From NCBI GenBank assembly GCA_903821805.1, contig CAIJNA010000143.1, positions 1-5,597 on the forward strand: a DNA stretch of 5,597 bases, written 5' to 3'. The first letter of the stretch is position 1, and every line of letters begins with the position of its first letter. The DNA is from an uncultured Campylobacterota bacterium. Lineage in GTDB: Bacteria > Campylobacterota > Campylobacteria > Campylobacterales > Arcobacteraceae. The notes beneath the pieces were generated by a model. It did not search any database, had not been told where the DNA came from, and saw only the letters and a program-made list of their open reading frames with translations. Below are positions 1 to 5,597 of this stretch, piece by piece. A program made the translations under genes and the position numbers.

Positions 1-1
1 T

Positions 2-151
2 ATTCAAAAACAAACAATAGAAAATTTTGAAGAAAAACTTGAAATTATTAAAACTTCAAAATATTATTTAAGTAATAGAGATGAACTTATCTCAAAAGTT
101 GAAAAACTTGAAAAAAATATATCTCTTGTAAGAAAAGCTCTTAATATTTAA
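2..151 (+). CDS. C-terminal end of an unidentified protein, probably coiled coil (5' partial)
   Basis: An open frame enters from the left edge and stops at TAA 149-151, leaving the last 49 residues of a protein. The fragment is rich in Lys and Glu, with Leu and Ile spaced as in an amphipathic helix (for example residues 30-49, which contain LISKVEKLEKNI), so a helical or coiled-coil C-terminus is likely. It has no cysteine, membrane segment or recognisable catalytic motif. The gene is convergent with ribBA; 68 bp separate the two stop codons. The family cannot be named from this fragment. That it is coding is supported by continuous plausible amino-acid composition up to the stop, but the stretch is short. 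Confidence 0.6.
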   Translation: MQKQTIENFEEKLEIIKTSKYYLSNRDELISKVEKLEKNISLVRKALNI

Positions 152-172
152 CCACATTTTTCTTCATAAACT

Positions 173-192
173 AAAAAATAGCACTTTTGCTA
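173..192 (-). terminator. Rho-independent terminator of ribBA
   Basis: Read on the minus strand, a TAGCA/TGCTA stem (179-183 with 188-192) closes a four-base loop and is followed directly by six T (A173-A178 on the plus strand). It lies 28 bp past the ribBA stop codon. The stem is only 5 bp, but the placement and the T run are right for an intrinsic terminator. Read on the plus strand the hairpin has no T run after it, so it probably serves ribBA and not the gene ending at 151. Confidence 0.6.
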
Positions 193-219
193 AATTTAGG
201 TCTAATCGGAATTTATTGT

Positions 220-1248
220 TTATTCAATAATGATTGTTTCTTTTATTTTTAATCCAAATCCATTAATGCCAACAAACGATGTTTTTGCACCAGAGGTTAA
301 GAGCTTAATTTCATCTATATTGAATTTTTTTAGTATTTGTGCACCAATACCGAAATCCTTCATATTTTCAGATTTCTCATCCTTGCTTTCTAAAAATATT
401 AATAGTCCGCCTTTTGACTTTAAAAAGTTAATCGATTTTAATACAGAGTTTAATTTTTGATGATTTAGAAACAAGTCTATATCTTGATTTACTGTGTGAA
501 ACTTTACTGGAGATATTTTCTGAAGTTCCCCAAATTGAATCACAGTATGTTTATTTCCTTTATGATCTTCAAAAATGATTTTCTCAACTTTTTCATCAAA
601 AAATAAAGCTTCATTGGTAGATATTTTTTTAACTAAAGATTCGTGAGCCATTCTGTATTCAACCAAATCTGAAATGTAAACTTGAACCATGCTGTGAGAT
701 TCTGCAAAAATATCCAAGTCATCTCTTCTAGCCATTGTTCCATCAGCTTTCATGATTTCACATATTACAGCTTCACCTTTTAGCCCAGCTAGTTTACATA
801 AATCTATACTTCCTTCAGTGTGACCAGTTCTAGCTAAAACACCACCTTCTTTGGCAATTAGAGGGAAAATATGACCAGGTTTAACAAGTTCTGATTCTCT
901 ACTAACAGTGTTTGCTAATATTTTTATTGTGTCATCTCTTTCTTTTGCACTAATTCCCGTGGTAGCTTTTGCGCAATCTACAGATACGGTAAATGCAGTT
1001 TCATACGATGAAGTATTCGAGTGAACCATAGGAGTCAAATTTAGTCTTGTTGCTGTTTCTTTTGTAACTGCAACACAAATCAAACCTTTTGCATGAGTTG
1101 CCATAAAGTTGACATGTTCTGGAGTGCTAAATGCTGCGCTGTAAACCAAATCACCTTCGTTTTCTCTGTCTTCGTCATCAAGCATAATGACCATTTTACC
1201 TTTTTTAATCTCCTCTATTGCGTGCTCTACACGTTCGTATGAATTCAT
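220..1248 (-). CDS. ribBA: RibBA: 3,4-dihydroxy-2-butanone 4-phosphate synthase with degenerate GTP cyclohydrolase II domain
   Basis: This cytosolic riboflavin-pathway enzyme of 342 residues converts ribulose 5-phosphate to 3,4-dihydroxy-2-butanone 4-phosphate plus formate. The RibB domain spans roughly residues 1-200 and looks intact: the acidic DDEDRENEGD loop is at 24-33, PGHIFPL at 124-130, GHTEGSIDL (with the active-site His143) at 142-150, and MARRDDL at 172-178. Residues about 205-342 align with the RibA (GTP cyclohydrolase II) fold, recognisable by DFGIGAQIL at 298-306 and the LLT...VGINGFGL tail. However, the zinc-binding cysteine cluster is gone (no Cys after residue 163) and the Arg-containing EGRGIG loop is missing. 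The domain is therefore probably not a working cyclohydrolase, as reported for Helicobacter pylori RibBA, and a separate ribA is expected elsewhere. The start ATG at 1248-1246 gives the normal RibB N-terminus; its Shine-Dalgarno is weak (AAAAGAAA). No FMN riboswitch fits in the 119-bp leader region. Confidence 0.96.
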   Translation of the reverse strand: MNSYERVEHAIEEIKKGKMVIMLDDEDRENEGDLVYSAAFSTPEHVNFMATHAKGLICVAVTKETATRLNLTPMVHSNTSSYETAFTVSVDCAKATTGISAKERDDTIKILANTVSRESELVKPGHIFPLIAKEGGVLARTGHTEGSIDLCKLAGLKGEAVICEIMKADGTMARRDDLDIFAESHSMVQVYISDLVEYRMAHESLVKKISTNEALFFDEKVEKIIFEDHKGNKHTVIQFGELQKISPVKFHTVNQDIDLFLNHQKLNSVLKSINFLKSKGGLLIFLESKDEKSENMKDFGIGAQILKKFNIDEIKLLTSGAKTSFVGINGFGLKIKETIIIE

Positions 1249-1283
1249 ATTTCTTTTACTCTGCTTTATTATTAATTTTTATA

Positions 1284-1301
1284 AGTATATCAAAAATTAT
1301 A
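1284..1301 (-). promoter_or_regulatory. Candidate -10 elements for ribBA
   Basis: On the minus strand upstream of ribBA, TATAAT (complement of 1296-1301) and TATACT (complement of 1284-1289) are both possible -10 boxes. Neither has a good -35 hexamer at 16-18 bp, and the whole stretch is AT-rich, so such matches arise easily by chance. The promoter must lie between 1249 and about 1367 if ribBA is transcribed on its own, because the tRNAs on the other side are divergent. Confidence 0.3.
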
Positions 1302-1321
1302 AAAATTCATCTAAAAAAGCC

Positions 1322-1350
1322 TTGACAAAAATATTTTTTTTAACTATAAT
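1322..1350 (+). promoter_or_regulatory. Consensus sigma-70 promoter of the tRNA-Gln/tRNA-fMet unit
   Basis: TTGACA at 1322-1327 and TATAAT at 1345-1350 are both perfect matches to the consensus and are separated by exactly 17 bp. The -10 box ends 17 bp before the first base of tRNA-Gln, so transcription should begin around 1356-1358, leaving a leader of about ten bases to be removed by RNase P. A full-consensus promoter is what a highly expressed stable-RNA unit would be expected to have. Confidence 0.88.
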
Positions 1351-1367
1351 TCCACCACTTAAATGAT

Positions 1368-1442
1368 TGGGGTATCGCCAAGCGGTAAGGCAACGGCTTT
1401 TGGTGCCGTCATCCGAAGGTTCGAATCCTTCTACCCCATCCA
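1368..1442 (+). tRNA. tRNA-Gln (anticodon UUG)
   Basis: All arms fold: acceptor TGGGGTA (1368-1374) with TACCCCA (1432-1438), anticodon stem ACGGC/GCCGT (1393-1397 with 1405-1409), loop TTTTGGT with TTG at 1400-1402, and T arm GAAGG-TTCGAAT-CCTTC (1415-1431). The discriminator base is U (1439) and CCA is encoded (1440-1442). The first pair is U1-A72, typical of bacterial tRNA-Gln and known as an identity feature for GatCAB amidation of Glu-tRNA-Gln. Whether this organism uses that indirect route cannot be seen here. It is cotranscribed with the tRNA 9 nt downstream. Confidence 0.97.
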
Positions 1443-1451
1443 CTCGTATAC

Positions 1452-1528
<77 letters not shown>

Positions 1529-1714
1529 ACTAAAATAATCACAAAATATAATTTCATTACACTTTTAAAAACTAGTTTAAATTTAAGCTTCACTCAGGTT
1601 ACACTTCGCTAATTCTCATATCAAATATCTTTAAATTAAATCAGAGTAGACTTTTAGTTAAGAGTTCGTAAATTCGTACAACAATTTGTGATTCTTAAAT
1701 TTTTCGATTTATCT

Positions 1715-1721
1715 AAAGGAG
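1715..1721 (+). promoter_or_regulatory. Strong Shine-Dalgarno for the first gene of the exported pair
   Basis: AAAGGAG ends 6 nt before the ATG at 1728 and fixes that start codon. The next gene of the pair has no comparable site, so this is probably the main ribosome entry point for both. Confidence 0.85.
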
Positions 1722-1727
1722 CTCAAT

Positions 1728-2168
1728 ATGAATTATTTTATCAAAGGTTTGTTGTTGTTGACAATTTTATCTACGTATTCTTATGCTTCATGTAATAAAG
1801 GTGCTACAATTTTTTCCTGTACAACTAAAAAAGGAAAACAAATTGAAGTTTGTGATAATAAAACTACAATTGAATATTCATTTGGAAAATTAAATAGTAA
1901 GCCAGAATTACTTATTAATGTTCCGCGTAAAAATGTAACTACAACGCAATGGGCTGGTATGGGTTCTTATGTATCTTATTCTGTGGATATTCCAAACAAT
2001 AATACTGTTTATAATATATTTTGGGGAATGGATAGAATGAATGAAAATCATCCGATAGAAGCTGGTGTTAATGTATTTATTAATAAAAATTTAGCTGTTA
2101 CTGTTTACTGTTCCGATAAAATTGAAAATAATATCGAGGGTGTTGATTTAGCACCATCAAATGAATAG
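1728..2168 (+). CDS. Small exported protein of unknown function, four cysteines
   Basis: This is a 146-residue protein that I cannot assign to a characterised family. Residues 1-20 form a classic Sec signal peptide (short basic start, LLLLTIL core, cleavage after SYA20), giving a mature periplasmic protein of about 126 residues. A lipobox is unlikely because the residue three before Cys22 is Tyr. The mature part holds four cysteines (22, 31, 42, 128), which could form two disulfides, and an alternating hydrophobic/polar pattern suggesting beta structure (for example YVSYSVDIP at 81-89 and EAGVNVFINKNLAVTVYC at 111-128). The IEGVDL near the C-terminus and the KGKQIEVCDN stretch (36-44) look like family signatures of an uncharacterised proteobacterial group, judged from memory only. 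It is followed 9 nt later by a beta-propeller gene and probably acts with it. The exact promoter is not evident. Confidence 0.85.
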   Translation: MNYFIKGLLLLTILSTYSYASCNKGATIFSCTTKKGKQIEVCDNKTTIEYSFGKLNSKPELLINVPRKNVTTTQWAGMGSYVSYSVDIPNNNTVYNIFWGMDRMNENHPIEAGVNVFINKNLAVTVYCSDKIENNIEGVDLAPSNE

Positions 2169-2177
2169 TTGATTGTC

Positions 2178-3440
2178 ATGAAATATTTTAAGCACAATCA
2201 ATTACTAAAGAAATTTCTTTTTTTATTTCCAGTATTTATTTTACTTCAAATGGTTTGCTTGAATGCATCCGAAGTAAAAAATCTCTACTATCCTCATACA
2301 ATCATTGGAATCTCCAGCGATCAATCATTTCCAAATTTTATTAAAGATGACGAGATGAGCTCTCCAAAAAGTGTTCAATTTTCCCTAAATGATACTAGTT
2401 TTTATATTCAAGCATTAGAAGGCTCTAAAACATTAGTTTACTCATTTCCAAAAATAAGAAAAGTTAATTCTATTAAGCACCATTTTGATTCAAAAGTTCA
2501 AGATTTTTACTCAAATAATTATAGAAATCATTTTTTTAAATATCCTGATGCGTCTATTGATTGGAATGGAAAACCAGTTGAAGCAGTCCTTGATGAATCA
2601 AGAGGCTTATTATATGTTTCTAGCTACAGAAGAGATAACGATAATAGAGTTATTTTTGGAAGTACATTATCAATTATAGATACTAGTACTAATAAAATGA
2701 TAGGTTCTTTGCCTACAAGTTCAATACCAAAAGTATTGTCATTATCAAATGATAAAAATTTATTATCGGTAACAAATTGGGGTGATAATTCAATTACAAT
2801 TTGGGATGTAAGTTCAGCGCCAAATAAAATAAAATTGAAAAATCATATTCAGGTAGCTTCTGAAATTGATCAAAAAAGAATAGAGCCATCAGACAAAGAT
2901 TCTTCATGTGGTTTTTGTCTGCGAGGTACAACTTTTACAAATGATGACAAGTTTATTATGATTTCTGGAATGAAGTCTGGTGGTGTATTATTTATGCTGG
3001 ATACAACAACATCAAAAATATCAAAAATCAATGTACCTTTTTTACCAATTCGTCATATTGTGGCTTCTAAGAAGTTAAAAAAATATTTCTTTTCTACAAC
3101 AGGTGAAGGTTCAATATGTACTGTAACCGAAAATGGAATAAAAGATGGATTAAAAAATGGACTTATTAATAAAAATGATATCCAATGTCGTAAAACTAAT
3201 TCACCAATTCGTACGATAGACATAAGCGAAGAAAATGGAATAGGTGTCGCGACAATGAATCAAAGTTGTGAAATCTCAATTTTTAAACTTGATACATTAC
3301 AAGAGTTACAGAAATTACCAGCCCCATGCTATCCGGTAGGACTAACTTTTTCATCAAATGGAAATGCAATTATTGTAACAGCCCAAGGAAAACAAGGTGA
3401 GGGCGGACACAAAGTTGGTATTTACTATAAAAAACAATAA
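2178..3440 (+). CDS. Exported YVTN/WD40-like beta-propeller protein with a CxxC motif
   Basis: Counted from ATG 2178 the protein has 420 residues. An in-frame TTG at 2169, directly after the upstream stop, would add three residues; ATG is preferred, but neither start has a clear Shine-Dalgarno, suggesting translational coupling to the upstream gene. The N-terminus (about residues 1-30, basic then LFLFPVFILL) is a signal peptide with possible cleavage after LNA. The rest shows YVTN/YncE-like propeller blades, with repeated patterns of IDTST, LPTSSIPKVLSLSNDKNLLSVT and DNSITIWDV around 165-212, and related units near 247-285, 285-315 and 345-405. A CGFCLRG segment at 244-250 carries a CxxC; other mature cysteines are at 314, 337, 364 and 384. 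Such propellers usually bind partner proteins or ligands. No enzyme motif is visible and the function is unknown. The hairpin after the stop marks the end of the two-gene unit. Confidence 0.85.
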   Translation: MKYFKHNQLLKKFLFLFPVFILLQMVCLNASEVKNLYYPHTIIGISSDQSFPNFIKDDEMSSPKSVQFSLNDTSFYIQALEGSKTLVYSFPKIRKVNSIKHHFDSKVQDFYSNNYRNHFFKYPDASIDWNGKPVEAVLDESRGLLYVSSYRRDNDNRVIFGSTLSIIDTSTNKMIGSLPTSSIPKVLSLSNDKNLLSVTNWGDNSITIWDVSSAPNKIKLKNHIQVASEIDQKRIEPSDKDSSCGFCLRGTTFTNDDKFIMISGMKSGGVLFMLDTTTSKISKINVPFLPIRHIVASKKLKKYFFSTTGEGSICTVTENGIKDGLKNGLINKNDIQCRKTNSPIRTIDISEENGIGVATMNQSCEISIFKLDTLQELQKLPAPCYPVGLTFSSNGNAIIVTAQGKQGEGGHKVGIYYKKQ

Positions 3441-3456
3441 CCTGATCTGCTAACTG

Positions 3457-3489
3457 AGTGAATTGGATAATAATGTATCCAATTCATTT
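3457..3489 (+). terminator. Hairpin terminator after the exported gene pair
   Basis: GAATTGGATA (3460-3469) and TATCCAATTC (3476-3485) are a perfect 10-bp inverted repeat around a six-base loop. The stem extends to 13 bp through T-A, G-T and A-T pairs (3457-3459 with 3486-3488). It starts 17 bp after the stop codon of the propeller gene. Only a short T stretch follows (3487-3489), with a longer T run further on near 3510, so termination is likely but not textbook. Confidence 0.65.
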
Positions 3490-3793
3490 GTATTCGAAAA
3501 TAATTACTCTTTTTTAACTTTCTTGTATTATCTTGCCTGATTAATAAATCACAAACACAGACTATCAAATAAATATTTTTTACTTACAAAAGCAAGCTAT
3601 TTAAAGAGCATCTTGTGACTAATAAAAAATCTAAAATCATAATACTAATAGTGAAAGAAGATGTTATTTTTGTACTTTAAACTGTAATATTTCTCATAAG
3701 TGGGGCACATTTTAGGTATAAAATTATTTAGATGCCTCATAATTTTGTATTGATAAAAGAGTATAAAAGCCATAAATAAGCCATTTATAGTAA
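3490..3793. other. Gene-free AT-rich spacer
   Basis: I find no supportable reading frame with a start and ribosome binding site in this roughly 300-bp stretch on either strand, and no tRNA or recognisable RNA fold. The only local structure is a weak inverted repeat, TGGGGCA at 3701-3707 with TGCCTCA at 3733-3739 (7 bp with one G-T pair and a 25-base loop), lying in a short GC-richer patch. It may hold an upstream promoter region or a small RNA, but the sequence does not demonstrate either. Confidence 0.5.
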
Positions 3794-3848
3794 GTTACTA
3801 AATGGTTACAATTTGGTTACATTCCTGTAATCATGCTCTAACCATGAA
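3794..3848 (+). promoter_or_regulatory. Pho-box-like array: five 11-bp-phased direct repeats upstream of pit
   Basis: GTTAC recurs at exactly 3794, 3805 and 3816. The series continues in phase with GTAATCA at 3827 and CTAACCA at 3838; the last two also share TAAYCATG (3828-3835 and 3839-3846). The seven-position consensus is GTTAC(A/C)A with a four-base spacer, one helical turn per unit. That is the geometry of PhoB-family binding sites (7-bp direct repeats plus 4 bp). It also resembles the GTTTC-N6-GTTTC element I recall for Campylobacter PhosR. The last unit ends 9 bp before the TATAAT at 3854, as expected when an activator replaces the -35 box, and no -35 hexamer is present. Binding by a phosphate response regulator is inferred from this geometry and the downstream gene. 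Confidence 0.7.
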
Positions 3849-3853
3849 TTAAT

Positions 3854-3859
3854 TATAAT
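3854..3859 (+). promoter_or_regulatory. -10 box of the pit promoter
   Basis: A perfect TATAAT lies 44 bp before the pit start codon. At the 17-bp distance the bases at 3831-3836 (TCATGC) bear no resemblance to TTGACA, so the promoter is probably weak without an activator bound to the adjacent repeat array. The predicted start near 3866 gives a leader of about 38 bases containing only the Shine-Dalgarno. Confidence 0.65.
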
Positions 3860-3893
3860 TTTGCAAATTACCAAGTAATAATAAAAAACATTT

Positions 3894-3900
3894 AGGAGAT
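3894..3900 (+). promoter_or_regulatory. Shine-Dalgarno of pit
   Basis: AGGAGAT, with the AGGAG core ending 5 nt before ATG 3904, supports that start. The start also matches the N-terminus expected for PitA-type proteins. Confidence 0.85.
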
Positions 3901-3903
3901 ATT

Positions 3904-5385
3904 ATGTCTGTAATATTTGATGCATTAAACAATATTGGATCTATTTCAATATTGTTGTTGATTTTAGCTTTAGCGTTCGCTCTTTTTTATGAGATGATAA
4001 ATGGATTTCATGACACAGCAAATGCTGTAGCAATGATTATTTACACAAATTCAATGAAGCCAGGTTATTCTGTTATTATGGCTGGAGTTATGAATTTTTT
4101 TGGAGTTATTTTAGGGGGTATTGGAGTTGCTTACGTAATCGTTCACCTTCTTCCGCTTGATATTTTAGTTTCTTCAGATCAAAGTGCCACATTAGTGATG
4201 ATTTTTTCTTTATTAATTTCTGCATTGATTTGGAATTTTGGAACTTGGTATTTTGGTTTACCTGTTTCAAGTTCACACTCGCTAATTGGTTCTCTTGTTG
4301 GTGTTAGTATTGCTTTTGGAATGATGCATGGATTCTCATTCTCTCAAAGTGTAAATTGGGATATTGTCTACAAAATTTTATTAGCACTTGCTGTTTCACC
4401 TTTTGTTGGATTTGGTTTTGCATATTTAATTATGAAACTATCAAGAAGATTGATAAAAAATCCAAAATACTTCAAGGATTCAAATTATGAAGGCAAAAAG
4501 AAACCTAATTTTTGGATGAGAACTGGGATTATTGCAACTGGTGCTGGAGTTAGTTTTGCTCATGGTTCAAATGATGGACAAAAAGGTATTGGTCTTATTA
4601 TGATTATTTTAATTGGAATATTGCCAACGTTTTATTCTTTAAATATGGAAGAGCATCAATATAAAATAATGCAAACTAGAGATAGTGCAATTAACTTATC
4701 TAAATTCTACTCTGATAATAATGAAACACTAACAAGATTGGTGAGCCAAAAACAACTTATTAGCGCTCTAAAAATTGAAAATACAATAGCAGAATGCAAT
4801 GTAAATAATGTTTATCAGACGACATCACTTATAGGTCAAAAACTTAATGGTTTAAAATCTTATTCAGAGCTTTCACCTACTGATAGATGGAATGTTCATA
4901 CTGCAGTTTTATGCTCTGATAATTTCTTTGGGCAAGTAGAAAAAGCTTATAAAGCTATTGACAAAGATAAAGCTAGCTATATAGCTGATCAAAGAAAACA
5001 AATGATAACTTCAACTGAATATGTGCCTTATTGGGTTATTTTTGCAGTTGCTCTTATGATAGGCCTAGGAACAATGATCGGGTACAAAAGAGTCGTTTTA
5101 ACAATAGGTGAAAAAATAGGTTCTCAACCAATAAATCATATGCAAGGTGCTGTTGCTCAAGCTATGGCAATGATAACTATTTTGCTGGCAAACTTTGCTC
5201 ATGCTCCTGTTAGTACAACTCATATTGTGTCAAGTGCTGTAGCTGGAACCATGTCGGCTGAGCCTGGAGTTGGAGTGCAGAAAAAAACTATAAAAACAAT
5301 TCTTTTAGCTTGGCTGTTTACATTGCCCGTAACAGCAACTATGGGATATTTTATGTTTATGCTATTGAATTTTTTGTTTATATAA
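3904..5385 (+). CDS. pitA: PitA-type inorganic phosphate transporter (PiT/PHO4 family)
   Basis: This 493-residue inner-membrane permease is close to the length of E. coli PitA (499). PitA proteins import phosphate, largely as neutral metal-phosphate complexes, by proton symport. The two inverted PHO4 halves show their signatures. The first half has GFHDTANAV (34-42) and FGLPVSSSHSLIG (117-129). The second half is entered by AHGSNDGQKGIG (219-230) and carries APVSTTHIVSSAVAG (434-448). Hydrophobic helices fill about 13-178, 206-245 and 375-491. Between them is a hydrophilic insert of about 125 residues (246-373), also present in E. coli PitA, with two cysteines (298, 337) that may pair if the loop is periplasmic. 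The full length and intact motifs argue for a functional transporter. The gene stands alone, without a phoU-like partner, behind a Pho-box-like promoter, so it is probably induced by phosphate limitation. The choice of pitA over a generic pit name is by similarity. Confidence 0.96.
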   Translation: MSVIFDALNNIGSISILLLILALAFALFYEMINGFHDTANAVAMIIYTNSMKPGYSVIMAGVMNFFGVILGGIGVAYVIVHLLPLDILVSSDQSATLVMIFSLLISALIWNFGTWYFGLPVSSSHSLIGSLVGVSIAFGMMHGFSFSQSVNWDIVYKILLALAVSPFVGFGFAYLIMKLSRRLIKNPKYFKDSNYEGKKKPNFWMRTGIIATGAGVSFAHGSNDGQKGIGLIMIILIGILPTFYSLNMEEHQYKIMQTRDSAINLSKFYSDNNETLTRLVSQKQLISALKIENTIAECNVNNVYQTTSLIGQKLNGLKSYSELSPTDRWNVHTAVLCSDNFFGQVEKAYKAIDKDKASYIADQRKQMITSTEYVPYWVIFAVALMIGLGTMIGYKRVVLTIGEKIGSQPINHMQGAVAQAMAMITILLANFAHAPVSTTHIVSSAVAGTMSAEPGVGVQKKTIKTILLAWLFTLPVTATMGYFMFMLLNFLFI

Positions 5386-5417
5386 TTAATTGAATTTTTA
5401 TCCCGCTTTGAATCCTT

Positions 5418-5447
5418 ATCGACTAAAGATTTTGTTCCTTAGTCGAT
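5418..5447. terminator. Hairpin between convergent genes (pit and the right-edge gene)
   Basis: ATCGACTAA (5418-5426) and TTAGTCGAT (5439-5447) form a perfect 9-bp stem around a 12-base loop, 32 bp after the pit stop. Neither strand has a T run after the stem, so it is not a standard intrinsic terminator, but its position between convergent genes suggests a two-way transcription end. The right arm contains the last codons and stop of the minus-strand gene. Confidence 0.5.
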
Positions 5448-5597
5448 TAAGATAATATGCTCTTTGACGTCCTCAAAAATTTTACTATTCAATTGAATCT
5501 CAACCTTAGAAGTTGGAATACTTTCAACAATCACAATACATGACAAATCAAAAGTATTTTTAGTGATTAATCTTCTTATTTCAATTTCTTCATCAAA
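5439..5597 (-). CDS. C-terminal end of an unidentified protein (5' partial at the window edge)
   Basis: A minus-strand frame enters from the right edge and ends at TAA (complement of 5439-5441), leaving 52 residues. The composition is that of a real soluble protein: charged residues near the start (FDEEIEIRRL), then alternating hydrophobic strands (LSCIVIVESIP, KVEIQLN) and a final HIILID, suggesting a small beta-rich domain. I see no membrane segment or known motif and cannot name the family. It is convergent with pit; 53 bp separate the two stop codons, and the gap contains part of the hairpin. Confidence 0.65.
   Translation of the reverse strand, partial: FDEEIEIRRLITKNTFDLSCIVIVESIPTSKVEIQLNSKIFEDVKEHIILID

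Noticed and set aside
230..460. A 76-codon plus-strand open frame
   Set aside because: It lies wholly within ribBA on the opposite strand, whose protein is clearly conserved, so it is a shadow frame.
1249..1367. FMN riboswitch upstream of ribBA
   Set aside because: The divergent gap is short and AT-rich and has none of the conserved GC-rich helices of the RFN element.
1561..1590. Possible terminator after tRNA-fMet around the AAACTAGTTT palindrome
   Set aside because: The palindrome is only 5 bp per side with no loop, pairing breaks immediately outside it, and no clean T run follows.
1665..1678. TTCGTA repeated twice 8 bp apart upstream of the exported pair
   Set aside because: Only two six-base copies with an 8-bp period are present; there is no helical phasing or further unit to suggest an operator.
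2485..2679. A 64-codon plus-strand open frame
   Set aside because: It is an out-of-frame reading inside the beta-propeller gene, with no Shine-Dalgarno and the composition expected of a shifted AT-rich frame.
3547..3618. TCACAA/TTGTGA inverted pair in the pit upstream spacer
   Set aside because: Six-base arms about 60 bp apart in AT-rich DNA are expected by chance and do not form a plausible structure.

Overview
The window is strongly AT-rich DNA with compact bacterial genes. It most likely comes from a Campylobacterota (epsilonproteobacterial) chromosome of the Sulfurimonas/Arcobacter type. This rests on the low GC, a RibBA protein whose GTP cyclohydrolase II half is degenerate (a pattern known from Helicobacter relatives), and the style of the tRNAs. 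The genus is an inference; no rRNA or other decisive marker is present.

Layout from left to right. (1) Bases 2-151 are the 3' end of a plus-strand gene encoding a charged, probably coiled-coil C-terminus. (2) The minus-strand ribBA (220-1248) makes the four-carbon precursor of riboflavin and has a good intrinsic terminator at 173-192. (3) Divergent from ribBA, a consensus sigma-70 promoter (1322-1350) drives tRNA-Gln(UUG) and the initiator tRNA-fMet(CAU), 9 nt apart. (4) After a roughly 200-bp AT-rich gap come two plus-strand genes 9 nt apart. The first encodes a small exported protein with four cysteines and the second an exported beta-propeller with a CxxC motif. A perfect-stem hairpin at 3457-3489 closes the pair. 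I do not know their function; they are the best candidate here for an undescribed two-component periplasmic module. (5) A 463-bp gene-free region follows. Its last 110 bp contain five units repeating every 11 bp, a TATAAT box and a strong Shine-Dalgarno, immediately before (6) a full-length PitA-type inorganic phosphate transporter (3904-5385). (7) A hairpin at 5418-5447 separates pit from the 3' end of a convergent, unidentified minus-strand gene that runs off the right edge.

Functionally the window is a patchwork of housekeeping units (riboflavin, tRNAs, phosphate uptake) around one uncharacterised exported gene pair. The most interesting regulatory signal is the 11-bp-phased repeat array ahead of pit. 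It has the geometry of a PhoB/PhosR-type Pho box and suggests that this nominally low-affinity phosphate transporter is under phosphate-starvation control.
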